Source of the DNA: SZUA-229 sp041589455
GTDB lineage: Bacteria > Pseudomonadota > Gammaproteobacteria > SZUA-229
DNA length: 25,580 bases
Direction of reading: 5' to 3'
NCBI GenBank assembly: GCA_041589455.1
Contig: JBFHVQ010000043.1
Location: 1 to 25,580 of the forward strand
Position 1 is the first letter of the stretch. The number at the start of each line of letters is the position of its first letter. The notes below the pieces were generated by a model. The model searched no databases. It saw only the letters and a program-made list of their open reading frames with translations, and was not told the origin of the DNA. The position numbers and the translations under genes were made by a program. Shown piece by piece: positions 1 to 7,206 of this stretch.

Positions 1-999
1 ATTAAAGTAGGTATTAACGGTTTTGGTCGTATCGGCCGTATGGTATTCCGTGCAGTTTACAATGAATTCAAAGACATCGAGATTGTTGGTATTAACGACC
101 TTCTGGATGCTGACTACCTGGCATACATGCTGAAGTATGACTCAGTACACGGTCGTTTTGGCGGTACTGTTGAAGCTGGCGAAGGCTGCATGATCGTTGA
201 CGGTAAGAAAATCCGTCTAACTGCTGAGCGTGATCCTGCTGACCTGAAATGGGGCGACGTTAATGCTGATATCGTTATCGATTCAACAGGTTTCTTTTTA
301 ACTGAAGAAGGGTGTCAGAAGCACATCGATGCGGGCGCTAAGAAAGTTGTTATGTCTGCACCTTCTAAAGACGGCACGCCAATGTTCGTATACGGTGTTA
401 ACCATGACACTTACGCGGGTCAGGCGATCGTTTCTGCAGCATCTTGTACGACTAACTGTCTTGCGCCAATGGCTAAAGTTATCAATGACAAGTGGGGCAT
501 CAAGCGTGGTCTTATGACGACTGTTCATGCTGCTACTGCAACTCAGAAAACGGTTGACGGTCCTTCTCAGAAAGACTGGCGCGGTGGTCGCGGTATCCTG
601 GAAAACATCATTCCTTCTTCAACAGGTGCTGCTAAGGCGGTAGGTGTTGTTCTTCCAGAGCTGAATGGCAAGCTGACGGGTATGGCTTTCCGTGTTCCTA
701 CTTCTGACGTTTCTGTTGTTGACCTGACAGTTGAGCTGAACAGCGAAGCTTCATACGAAGATATCTGTGCAGCAATGAAAGATGCATCTGAAAATGGTGA
801 TATCTCTAAGACTCTGGGTTATACAGATGAGAAAGTTGTTTCAACTGACTTCCGTGGCGTTGGTTACTCTTCTATCTTTGATTCAGAAGCTGGTATCGCG
901 CTGGATGGCACTTTCGTTAAGCTGGTTAGCTGGTACGACAACGAGTACGGTTACACATGTAACATGATGCGTTTCGTAGAGCACGTCGCTGCTAACTAA
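1..999 (+). CDS. gapA: Type I glyceraldehyde-3-phosphate dehydrogenase, GapA subfamily (5' end cut by window edge)
   Basis: This enzyme catalyses NAD-dependent oxidative phosphorylation of glyceraldehyde 3-phosphate to 1,3-bisphosphoglycerate in the cytoplasm. The reading frame is open from base 1, so only about one or two codons including the start are missing; the ATG at 40 is internal because the Rossmann motif GINGFGRIGR lies before it. The catalytic motif SCTTNC has its Cys codon at 445-447, and the HAATATQKTVDGPS and WYDNEYGY stretches are close to E. coli GapA. The Asp of GINDLLD fits NAD preference. Codon use looks strongly biased, as expected for a highly expressed gene. Its stop codon lies within one arm of a 130-nt inverted repeat. 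A different GAPDH gene follows 347 bases downstream. In related gammaproteobacteria a transketolase gene often lies upstream, but this is outside the window. Confidence 0.97.
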   Translation: MKVGINGFGRIGRMVFRAVYNEFKDIEIVGINDLLDADYLAYMLKYDSVHGRFGGTVEAGEGCMIVDGKKIRLTAERDPADLKWGDVNADIVIDSTGFFLTEEGCQKHIDAGAKKVVMSAPSKDGTPMFVYGVNHDTYAGQAIVSAASCTTNCLAPMAKVINDKWGIKRGLMTTVHAATATQKTVDGPSQKDWRGGRGILENIIPSSTGAAKAVGVVLPELNGKLTGMAFRVPTSDVSVVDLTVELNSEASYEDICAAMKDASENGDISKTLGYTDEKVVSTDFRGVGYSSIFDSEAGIALDGTFVKLVSWYDNEYGYTCNMMRFVEHVAAN

Positions 1000-1120
1000 G
1001 AATCTTTTTCCCGATAGCGGCGTTGTCGGGTAATTTTGAATGCATCGCGTACTGTTGTGCGCTCTGACATCTCAAAATTACCCTCCGCCTTGCTCTCGGA
1101 AAAAATCTTTCTTAGTTAGC
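991..1120. repeat. 130-nt imperfect inverted repeat spanning the gap1 stop codon
   Basis: Two 49-nt arms (991-1039 and 1072-1120) align as inverted repeats without gaps. The outer 12 bp (GCTAACTAAGAA) and inner 12 bp (GGGTAATTTTGA) are perfect, and the middle is partly paired with several G-U wobbles; the loop is about 32 nt. The left arm includes the last two sense codons and the stop codon of gap1. It could be a structured 3' UTR that protects or terminates the message, or a small MITE-like element. I see no target-site duplication at its ends. Confidence 0.6.
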
Positions 1121-1152
1121 CTACTTCGTTGTTTTACAACGAAGTAGGCTAA
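1116..1152. repeat. 17-bp perfect hairpin between the two GAPDH genes
   Basis: Bases 1116-1132 pair perfectly with 1136-1152 around a TTT loop. The first five bases are shared with the right arm of the larger inverted repeat, so the two structures cannot both form fully. There is no T-run after it on either strand, so it is not a classical intrinsic terminator. It is more likely an mRNA-stabilising or processing structure. Confidence 0.6.
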
Positions 1153-1158
1153 AAAGAA

Positions 1159-1200
1159 TTTTAGAGGGTGAGCCATTAATGATTGGCTCACCCTTTAAAG
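1159..1200 (+). terminator. Terminator-like hairpin downstream of gap1
   Basis: The arms AGGGTGAGCCA (1165-1175) and TGGCTCACCCT (1184-1194) pair perfectly. Flanking A/T bases and one G-U pair extend the stem to about 16 bp, with an 8-nt loop. Only a short TTT run follows, so termination may be partial and allow some read-through into gap2. Confidence 0.5.
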
Positions 1201-1346
1201 CTTAAACATATTTGTAAAATTAATTTGTCAGTTGGTTTTGCAAATAAGTTTTAAAACAAGCTCCCGTTTAACGGTTCAGTAAAAACTGAGTAGAGCTAAA
1301 CGCATTGGATTTGTTGCTGAGAGGCAGTGAGTTAAAAGGGTTTGAT
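1201..1346 (+). promoter_or_regulatory. Leader region of the second gap gene with a possible three-way junction
   Basis: This is the rest of a 347-base non-coding gap. It is AT-rich and probably carries a promoter, but no convincing -35/-10 pair stands out. At 1259-1297 the segment AGCTC pairs with GAGCT and encloses two small stems, CCGT/ACGG and TCAGT/ACTGA (AAAA loop). Together these would form a compact three-way junction about 50 nt upstream of the start codon. A Shine-Dalgarno-like AAAAGGG at 1334-1340 precedes the ATG at 1347. The structure matches no riboswitch class I know and may be chance. Confidence 0.3.
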
Positions 1347-2354
1347 ATGGCAATCAAGATTGCAATAAATGGTTATGGCCGTATTGGCCGTAACATTTTG
1401 CGTGCAATTTACGAGTCTGGGCGTACAGATGAAGTAAAGGTTGTTGCCATTAATGACCTGGGCGATGCTTTTACCAATGCGCATTTAACACAGTACGATA
1501 CTGCTCACGGAAGATTTCCCGGAGAAGTACAGGTTGATGGCGAGTACATGGTTGTTAATGGTGACAAGATTCATGTGCTAGCAGAGAAAGACCCATCTCA
1601 ATTGCCATGGAAAGAGATGGGGATTGATGTAGTGCACGAGTGCACAGGCGTATTTACCAGTAAGGACAGGGCGCAATTACATGTAGAGGCAGGTGCTAAA
1701 AAAGTGCTGATCTCTGCGCCTGGCGGACATGGTGTCGATGCGACCGTAGTGTATGGTGTTAATCATGATATCTTGAAAGCAGAAGATACAGTGGTTTCTA
1801 ATGCTTCATGTACCACTAATTGCCTTGCACCACTCGTAAAACCCATTAACGACAAAATCGGAATTGAAAATGGGCTAATGACATCGGTTCATTCGTATAC
1901 GAATGACCAGGTGCTGACCGATGTTTATCATTCGGATTTACGAAGAGCGCGATCAGCAACCAGCTCAATTATTCCAACCAAAACAGGTGCAGTGGCGGCA
2001 GTTGGATTGGTGTTGCCTGAGCTTAATGGCCGGCTGGATGGTTTTGCGATACGTGTACCGACGATTAATGTGTCATTGGTCGATTTAACATTCACCGCGA
2101 GTCGAGATACGACGGTGGAAGAAATTAATGCCATTATGAACGAAGCAGCTGACGGTAAAGTTCTGGGTTATAGCACGAAGCCACTGGTTTCAGTGGATTA
2201 TAACCACACCAGTACGACCTCGAATTTTGATGCTACATTGACTCGGGTTATCGGCGGTAAGCTGGTTAAAGTATGTGCCTGGTATGATAATGAGTGGGGT
2301 TTTTCTAATCGTATGATTGATACCACCATTGCAATGATGAACGCGGCTGAGTAA
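1347..2354 (+). CDS. gap: Type I glyceraldehyde-3-phosphate dehydrogenase, second paralogue (CbbG/GapB-like subfamily)
   Basis: This 335-residue GAPDH paralogue lies next to pgk. The start at 1347 gives MAIKIAINGYGRIGR directly and has AAAAGGG in front. The in-frame ATG at 1305 would add 14 residues that do not look like the family and lacks a ribosome-binding site. The catalytic SCTTNC is present. HSYTNDQ followed by YHSDLRRARSA matches the anabolic / autotroph-type GAPDHs (cyanobacterial Gap2, proteobacterial CbbG) rather than E. coli GapA. An Epd (erythrose-4-phosphate dehydrogenase) assignment is less likely because Epd usually shows HSAMHDQ and IIPVDTKLA here, whereas this protein has IIPTKTGAVAAVG. 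The Asp of INDLGD suggests NAD is still accepted. Codon use is less biased than in gap1. I infer it serves gluconeogenic or Calvin-cycle flux, or another growth condition; direction cannot be proved from sequence. Confidence 0.93.
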   Translation: MAIKIAINGYGRIGRNILRAIYESGRTDEVKVVAINDLGDAFTNAHLTQYDTAHGRFPGEVQVDGEYMVVNGDKIHVLAEKDPSQLPWKEMGIDVVHECTGVFTSKDRAQLHVEAGAKKVLISAPGGHGVDATVVYGVNHDILKAEDTVVSNASCTTNCLAPLVKPINDKIGIENGLMTSVHSYTNDQVLTDVYHSDLRRARSATSSIIPTKTGAVAAVGLVLPELNGRLDGFAIRVPTINVSLVDLTFTASRDTTVEEINAIMNEAADGKVLGYSTKPLVSVDYNHTSTTSNFDATLTRVIGGKLVKVCAWYDNEWGFSNRMIDTTIAMMNAAE

Positions 2355-2377
2355 CTGGAGTTCTCAGTCTTAAGAAT

Positions 2378-2405
2378 TGTTTGTTAAGTCTGAATTTAAC
2401 AAACA
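2378..2405 (+). promoter_or_regulatory. 10-bp hairpin in the gap2-pgk intergenic gap
   Basis: TGTTTGTTAA (2378-2387) pairs perfectly with TTAACAAACA (2396-2405) around an 8-nt loop. A T-rich stretch (GTTTTATATTTATT) follows, then the pgk ribosome-binding site. The stem has only two G-C pairs, so it would be a weak attenuator or processing signal at most. It could alternatively be a dyad operator. Confidence 0.35.
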
Positions 2406-2439
2406 GTTTTATATTTATTAAATTTTTAGGAGCTAAATA

Positions 2440-3621
2440 ATGTCTTTCATTAAGCTGACTGATCTAGACCTTGCTGGTAAGCGAGTACTTATTCGTGCAG
2501 ACCTGAATGTGCCGGTTAAAGATGGCAAGGTAACTTCAGATGCGCGTATTACTGCATCGATGCCAACGATTGAACATTGCATGAAAGCGGGTGCCTCTGT
2601 AATGGTTATGTCGCACCGAGGCCGTCCAGAAGAAGGCGTTGCTGATGAAGAAAATTCACTGGCACCTATTGCTGCAGATATGTCTGCGAAATTAGGTAAA
2701 GAAGTTGCATTGGTTAAAGACTACCTGGATAACGCACCTGAAGTTGCAGCAGGCGAAGTGGTTCTTTTAGAGAATGTTCGCTTCAATGCGGGTGAGAAAA
2801 AAGATAACGAAGATCTTGCTAAGAAATACGCATCACTATGTGACGTATTTGTAATGGATGCATTTGGTACAGCGCACCGTGCGCAGGCCTCTACCCACGG
2901 CGCAGGCAAGTTTGCACCGACTGCATGTGCTGGTCTGTTATTAGCAGATGAGTTAGACAACCTGGCTAAAGCATTAGCGAATCCAGCACGTCCAATGGTT
3001 GCGATTGTTGGTGGTTCTAAAGTATCAACTAAGTTAACAGTTCTTGAAGCGCTATCTGAGAAAGTTGACCAGTTGGTTGTTGGCGGTGGTATCGCAAACA
3101 CATTCCTGAAAGCGATGGGTAACAATGTAGGTAAGTCGCTGTGTGAAGATGACCTGGTTGATACAGCGAAAGCTCTGGTTGAAAAGATGGAATCACGCGG
3201 TGCAAGTATACCCATTGCAACTGATGTTGTATGCGGTAAAGAGTTTTCTGAAACAGCAGAAGCTACATTAAAAGCAGCTGGTGACGTTGCTGATGACGAT
3301 ATGATTTTTGATATCGGTCCGGATTCTGCAAAAGAGTTAGCAGATATCATTGCTAAAGCTGGCACCATCGTATGGAATGGTCCTGTTGGTGTGTTTGAGT
3401 TTGACCAGTTTGGTGAAGGTACTAAGACAGTGTCTATGGCGATTGCTGATTCAGCTGGCTTCAGCCTGGCAGGTGGTGGTGATACTATCGCTGCAGTTCA
3501 GAAATACGATATCTATGACAAAGTTTCCTATATCTCAACAGCCGGTGGCGCGTTCCTGGAATACCTGGAAGGCAAGACATTGCCTGCTGTTGCAATGCTG
3601 GAAGAAAGAGCAAAGGATTAA
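2440..3621 (+). CDS. pgk: Phosphoglycerate kinase
   Basis: Pgk is a cytoplasmic monomer that transfers phosphate from 1,3-bisphosphoglycerate to ADP, reversibly. The protein is 393 residues, close to the usual bacterial length of about 390. Family motifs appear in order: RADLNVP near the N-terminus, SHRGRP, GGSKVSTK for nucleotide binding, and GGGDTIAAV followed by STAGGAFLEYLEG near the C-terminus. A strong Shine-Dalgarno TAGGAGC (2427-2433) precedes the ATG. It lies 85 bases after gap2 and 189 bases before pyk, consistent with a gap-pgk-pyk-fba cluster. A GAAA-capped hairpin just after the stop may set the 3' end of its transcript. Confidence 0.98.
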   Translation: MSFIKLTDLDLAGKRVLIRADLNVPVKDGKVTSDARITASMPTIEHCMKAGASVMVMSHRGRPEEGVADEENSLAPIAADMSAKLGKEVALVKDYLDNAPEVAAGEVVLLENVRFNAGEKKDNEDLAKKYASLCDVFVMDAFGTAHRAQASTHGAGKFAPTACAGLLLADELDNLAKALANPARPMVAIVGGSKVSTKLTVLEALSEKVDQLVVGGGIANTFLKAMGNNVGKSLCEDDLVDTAKALVEKMESRGASIPIATDVVCGKEFSETAEATLKAAGDVADDDMIFDIGPDSAKELADIIAKAGTIVWNGPVGVFEFDQFGEGTKTVSMAIADSAGFSLAGGGDTIAAVQKYDIYDKVSYISTAGGAFLEYLEGKTLPAVAMLEERAKD

Positions 3622-3627
3622 TGGTTA

Positions 3628-3653
3628 CAGAGCGAGGCGAAAGCCTCGCTTTG
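3628..3653 (+). terminator. GAAA-tetraloop hairpin after pgk
   Basis: AGCGAGGC (3631-3638) pairs with GCCTCGCT (3643-3650) across a GAAA tetraloop, extended outward by G-U, A-U and C-G pairs to 11 bp. Only TTTGA follows, so it could be a partial terminator or a 3'-end stabiliser of the upstream message rather than a full stop. Confidence 0.5.
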
Positions 3654-3794
3654 ACTGTCATGGATGAATAATAGTTTGCTTGTGGCTATGCCAAAAAGCA
3701 GCTGACTGTAAAGTTAATCAAGCTCCAGAATGTGTGTTTTCACATTTAGATTTTTACAAATTGAAATTAGTTAGTAATTGAGCGGCAAATTTAA

Positions 3795-3801
3795 AGAGGA
3801 G
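3795..3801 (+). promoter_or_regulatory. Ribosome-binding site that decides the pyk start
   Basis: AGAGGAG lies nine bases before the TTG at 3811, whose product opens with the family-typical RRTKIVATLGPAT. The alternative upstream TTG at 3778 has no such site. Confidence 0.75.
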
Positions 3802-3810
3802 CTTCTACCC

Positions 3811-5250
3811 TTGCGTAGAACAAAAATAGTAGCAACATTAGGCCCTGCGACAGACACGCCTGAACTAATTGAAAAATTAGTCCTGGCGGGTGTTGATGTA
3901 GTGCGGTTAAATTATTCCCATGGTACGCACGAAGAGCAGGCGCGTCGTGTTGAAATGGTCAGAGCTGCAGCTGAAAAGTGTGGCAGAGTTGTCGGTGTGC
4001 TTGCTGATATGCAAGGGCCGAAAATTCGGACAGAGCGCTTTGTAGAAGGAAAAGTTTTTCTTAAGGAAGGCGATGACTTCTGCCTTGATGCCGATATGGA
4101 CCCATCTGCTGGTTCAGTAGATGCGGTTGGTATAACGTATAAAACGCTGCCTAAAGATGTGAAGCCTGGTAACCGACTATTACTTGATGATGGTCGCATG
4201 TTACTGGATGTTGATCATGTTGATGGTATGAAAATTCACTGTAAAGTTGTGCACAGTGGTTATCTGTCTGATAAGAAAGGTATTAATCTGTTAGGCGGTG
4301 GTTTGTCTGCACCAGCACTGACTGAAAAAGACAAAGAAGATATTAAATCAGCGGCCAAACTGGATGCTGATTATGTCGCTATATCGTTCCCGAAAACGGC
4401 TGATGATATCGTACAGGCGCGTAAACTGCTTCGTGAAGCGGGTGGGCACGGCAGCATTGTTTCTAAAATTGAGCGTGCTGAAGCCCTTGATGTTATTGAT
4501 GAAATCATTGAAGCGTCCGATGCTATTATGGTGGCACGTGGTGACCTGGGTGTGGAAATCGGCGATGCTGAATTACCAGCAGTGCAGAAAGACCTGATTG
4601 CCAAGGCACGAAGTATGGATCGCGTGGTTATTACTGCAACTCAGATGATGGAGTCGATGATTGATAATTCAATTCCAACACGTGCAGAAGTGTTCGATGT
4701 GGCAAATGCAGTGCATGATGGCACCGATGCGGTAATGTTGTCTGGTGAAACAGCTGCAGGCAAGTTTCCAATTGAAACCGTTGAAGCAATGGGGCGTATT
4801 TGTGAGGCTGCTGAGCAGCACCCAAAAGCGAAAGTTTCTGATCACCGTATGCAGCTGACGTTTGGTCGAGTAGATGAGGCGATTGCCATGGCGACCATGT
4901 ATACTGCTAACCATCTCGATGTCGATGGTATTGCAGCCTTGACCGAGTCGGGCTCAACGGTGCTCTGGATGTCACGTATCAGCTCAGGTATACCGATTTA
5001 TGCGATGACCCGTCATCAGCAGACACGTCGAAAGGTGACGTTGTACCGTGGTGTGTATCCGACCAGTATCGATTTTGATAAAGTAGGCGACTACAATGTC
5101 AGCTCTACAGTTGCGGGATTGCTTAAAGACAAGGGGATTGTTGAAGATGGCAACCGTATTATTATTACCCGTGGTGACTCACTGGGTGATGAAGGTGGCG
5201 GCACTAATGCAATGAAAGTTGTCACCATAGGTAATATACAGGATTCGTAA
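3811..5250 (+). CDS. pyk: Pyruvate kinase, PykA-like, TTG start
   Basis: Pyruvate kinase transfers phosphate from phosphoenolpyruvate to ADP, the last step of glycolysis. I choose the TTG at 3811 because AGAGGAG precedes it at good spacing and the product then begins at RRTKIVATLGPAT. This gives 479 residues, almost the length of E. coli PykA (480). The TTG at 3778 would add 11 residues without a ribosome-binding site. Motifs in order are NYSHG, MQGPKIR, the catalytic-lysine segment SKIERAEAL, the metal-binding segment MVARGDLGVEIG, TATQMMESM and MLSGETAAGKFP. The C-terminal regulatory domain (about residues 345-479) is present. Its place between pgk and fba is typical of autotroph-like gammaproteobacterial clusters. 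The TTG start may lower its translation relative to its neighbours. Confidence 0.96.
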   Translation: MRRTKIVATLGPATDTPELIEKLVLAGVDVVRLNYSHGTHEEQARRVEMVRAAAEKCGRVVGVLADMQGPKIRTERFVEGKVFLKEGDDFCLDADMDPSAGSVDAVGITYKTLPKDVKPGNRLLLDDGRMLLDVDHVDGMKIHCKVVHSGYLSDKKGINLLGGGLSAPALTEKDKEDIKSAAKLDADYVAISFPKTADDIVQARKLLREAGGHGSIVSKIERAEALDVIDEIIEASDAIMVARGDLGVEIGDAELPAVQKDLIAKARSMDRVVITATQMMESMIDNSIPTRAEVFDVANAVHDGTDAVMLSGETAAGKFPIETVEAMGRICEAAEQHPKAKVSDHRMQLTFGRVDEAIAMATMYTANHLDVDGIAALTESGSTVLWMSRISSGIPIYAMTRHQQTRRKVTLYRGVYPTSIDFDKVGDYNVSSTVAGLLKDKGIVEDGNRIIITRGDSLGDEGGGTNAMKVVTIGNIQDS

Positions 5251-5323
5251 GACTTTTTGTGTTTTTAAGAAATGTTGTAGCTTCACGGCTACAGTTAACA
5301 ACCTTGTTTAAGGAGTAATCATT

Positions 5324-6361
5324 ATGGCATTAGTATCACTACGCCAGTTACTGGATCATGCTGCAGAAAACGGCTACGGCATGCCAGCGTTTAACGTAAA
5401 CAATATGGAGCAGGTGCATGCCATCATGCAAGCTGCTGACGAAGCTAACAGCCCAGTTATTATGCAGGGTTCTGCAGGTGCGCGCTCATATGCAGGCGAA
5501 CCATTCCTGCGTCACCTGATTTCAGCAGCTGTTGAAATGTATCCTCACATTCCTGTAGTTATGCATCAGGATCACGGTTCAGAGCCAGCAGTATGTCTGC
5601 GTTCTATCCAGTCTGGTTTCTCATCAGTAATGATGGATGGTTCACTGATGGCTGACATGAAGACACCTTCTTCTTACGAGTACAATGTTGCCGTAACCAA
5701 AGAAGTTGTAAAAATGGCACACGCTGGTGGTGTTTCAGTTGAAGGTGAGCTGGGTTGTCTGGGTTCTCTGGAAACGGGTGAAATGGGTGAAGAAGACGGT
5801 CACGGCGCTGAAGGTAAGCTGGATATGGATCAGCTGCTGACAAGTGTTGAAGAAGCAGCTGACTTCGTTGAGCAGACAGGTGTTGACGCACTGGCTATCG
5901 CGATCGGTACTTCTCACGGTGCTTACAAGTTCACTAAAGAGCCTACGGGTGAAATCCTGCGCATCGACCGCATTAAGGAAATTCACGCACGTATTCCTGA
6001 TACTCACCTGGTTATGCACGGTTCTTCTTCAGTTCCTCAGGACTGGTTGGAAATCATCAATAACTACGGTGGTGACATGGGCCAGACTTACGGCGTACCT
6101 GTTGAAGAAATCGTTGAAGGTATCAAATCTGGTGTTCGTAAGGTTAATATCGATACTGACCTACGTATGGCATCAACGGGTTCTATCCGTAAGTTCCTTG
6201 CTGAAAATCCAGCAAACTTCGACCCACGTAAATTCCTGAAAGAATCTACTGCGGCAATGAAAGATATCTGTAAGGCACGTTACGAAGCATTTGGTTGTGC
6301 GGGCCAGGCAGACAAGATCAAGCCAGTTTCTCTTGAGAAGATGGTTGATTTTTACAAGTAA
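5324..6361 (+). CDS. fba: Class II fructose-1,6-bisphosphate aldolase
   Basis: This zinc-dependent aldolase interconverts fructose 1,6-bisphosphate with dihydroxyacetone phosphate and glyceraldehyde 3-phosphate, and in Calvin-cycle organisms also makes sedoheptulose bisphosphate. The 345-residue protein shows the class II motifs: HQDHG at residues 81-85 (catalytic Asp83 and zinc-ligand His84), VEGELGCLGS, a HGSSS zinc/phosphate-binding segment and NIDTDLR phosphate binding. It resembles the CbbA-type class II enzyme of proteobacteria rather than E. coli FbaA. AAGGAG (5310-5315) precedes the ATG. It is the last gene of the cluster and is followed by a strong intrinsic terminator. Codon use is biased, suggesting high expression. 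Confidence 0.97.
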   Translation: MALVSLRQLLDHAAENGYGMPAFNVNNMEQVHAIMQAADEANSPVIMQGSAGARSYAGEPFLRHLISAAVEMYPHIPVVMHQDHGSEPAVCLRSIQSGFSSVMMDGSLMADMKTPSSYEYNVAVTKEVVKMAHAGGVSVEGELGCLGSLETGEMGEEDGHGAEGKLDMDQLLTSVEEAADFVEQTGVDALAIAIGTSHGAYKFTKEPTGEILRIDRIKEIHARIPDTHLVMHGSSSVPQDWLEIINNYGGDMGQTYGVPVEEIVEGIKSGVRKVNIDTDLRMASTGSIRKFLAENPANFDPRKFLKESTAAMKDICKARYEAFGCAGQADKIKPVSLEKMVDFYK

Positions 6362-6386
6362 TCATTACGATTAAACTTGTGTGAAG

Positions 6387-6412
6387 AAGGGGAGCTTTGG
6401 CTCCCCTTTTTT
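6387..6412 (+). terminator. Intrinsic terminator of the gap-pgk-pyk-fba cluster
   Basis: AAGGGGAGC (6387-6395) pairs with GCTCCCCTT (6400-6408) across a TTTG loop, and the T-run reaches 6412. The GC-rich stem plus six Ts is a textbook rho-independent terminator, 25 bases after the fba stop codon. Confidence 0.9.
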
Positions 6413-6425
6413 GTGGGTGGATAAA

Positions 6426-6572
6426 AGAAAACGCGAATGAACGCGAACAACGCCAATGGACGCAATTAATACGTAACAGTGTTGTAGCAATTTTTCTTAA
6501 CCGCAATGAATAAAACAGCAGCTTTCTAAAGCTTAAATCATAAAAGTAATAATAGCGTTGTTCGCGTTTTCT
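6426..6572. repeat. Inverted repeat of ACGCGAA units between fba and the YqhA-family gene
   Basis: The right arm GCGTTGTTCGCGTTTTCT (6555-6572) is the reverse complement of parts of the left side. AGAAAACGCGAA (6426-6437) and AACGCGAACAACGC (6440-6453) each match it in overlapping registers, because the left side carries an extra ACGCGAATGA-like unit. The roughly 100-base centre has no coding potential that I can support. AACGCGAAT-type strings occur as dispersed repeats in many bacterial genomes, so I suspect a non-autonomous or degenerate repeat element. Confidence 0.5.
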
Positions 6573-6592
6573 TCTAAAAGATATACTAATAA

Positions 6593-7126
6593 CTAACGAC
6601 CAGAATGTGACTCATCAGCTTTGTGGGATAAAAATAATGCCAGCCCAATCAACGCAATTCCCGCAGAGAAAAGCAGCAGATCCATAGGTGTTGTGAATTT
6701 CATACTCAGTGCATACTCGAAAAACTTAACGATCATAATCATTAGTATAACTTTCGCGAGGCGAGCCTTAAGATCATCCAGGCTATTGATAACCAGCACT
6801 TTAGAGGCATTATCAGTATCTTCTGCCTGATCAATTTTGCTGATAAATAATTCATACAGGCCCATAGCAAATATCAATAAAACAATTGCAAGTAAGTAGC
6901 CATCAATGAGTTCCACTACATGAGTAATAGTTTCGCTTCTTAATGCAAAGCGAGCATCACCCTTAAGTGATGCATATTCAGATAAGTGGCTGATCATGTA
7001 GATGGCATCAACTGTTGCCATATAAAAAAGCGCAAGACTGGAAATTAGGCTAAGAAAAACCGCTGCTAGTACAACAAGACGGCTCTTCCAGAGAAAGCTT
7101 TCAAAAAGTGACTCTAGGGACTTCAT
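6593..7126 (-). CDS. YqhA family (UPF0114) inner-membrane protein
   Basis: This 177-residue integral membrane protein belongs to the YqhA/UPF0114 family, whose biochemical function is not known to me. Four hydrophobic segments are visible, at about residues 15-45, 74-94, 120-140 and 145-168. The family signature IDGYLLAIVLLIFAMGLYELFISKID is recognisable as IDGYLLA followed by GLYELFISKID. The soluble linker between segments 2 and 3 contains SLDDLKARLAKVILMI, also typical of the family. It is transcribed away from a sodium/alanine symporter gene, with only 80 bases between the start codons, so the two may share a control region. No operon partner is visible on its own strand. Confidence 0.85.
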   Translation of the reverse strand: MKSLESLFESFLWKSRLVVLAAVFLSLISSLALFYMATVDAIYMISHLSEYASLKGDARFALRSETITHVVELIDGYLLAIVLLIFAMGLYELFISKIDQAEDTDNASKVLVINSLDDLKARLAKVILMIMIVKFFEYALSMKFTTPMDLLLFSAGIALIGLALFLSHKADESHSGR

Positions 7127-7139
7127 ATATAAACCTGTT

Positions 7140-7168
7140 TTGTATAAACAATGTGCAGGGAGTATATT
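7140..7168 (+). promoter_or_regulatory. Candidate sigma70 promoter of the symporter gene
   Basis: TTGTAT (7140-7145) and TATATT (7163-7168) are separated by exactly 17 bases. The -10 box matches the consensus at five of six positions and the -35 box at three. The implied transcript starts near 7175, about 30 bases before the ATG at 7207. Confidence 0.45.
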
Positions 7169-7206
7169 ACCCTCTGAATTATAAAATAAAAGGTCGGGAG
7201 TGCTCT

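Noticed and set aside
1347..2354. Epd (erythrose-4-phosphate dehydrogenase) as identity of the second GAPDH
   Set aside because: Position next to pgk would fit, but the HSYTNDQ and IIPTKTG segments match GAPDH rather than Epd.
2721..3368. A 215-residue open frame on the minus strand inside pgk
   Set aside because: It lies fully within a very well supported pgk gene, has Ser/Thr/Ala-rich low-information content and no ribosome-binding site; it is a shadow of biased codon use.
3778..3810. Upstream TTG start for pyk
   Set aside because: No Shine-Dalgarno precedes it and it adds 11 residues absent from the family; the TTG at 3811 has AGAGGAG in front.
6318..6506. 62-residue minus-strand frame over the fba terminator
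   Set aside because: It crosses a strong terminator and repeat sequence and shows no motif or ribosome-binding site.
7108..7206. Upstream ATG start for the symporter
   Set aside because: It would overlap the divergent YqhA-family gene and the best promoter candidate, and adds 33 residues unlike the family.
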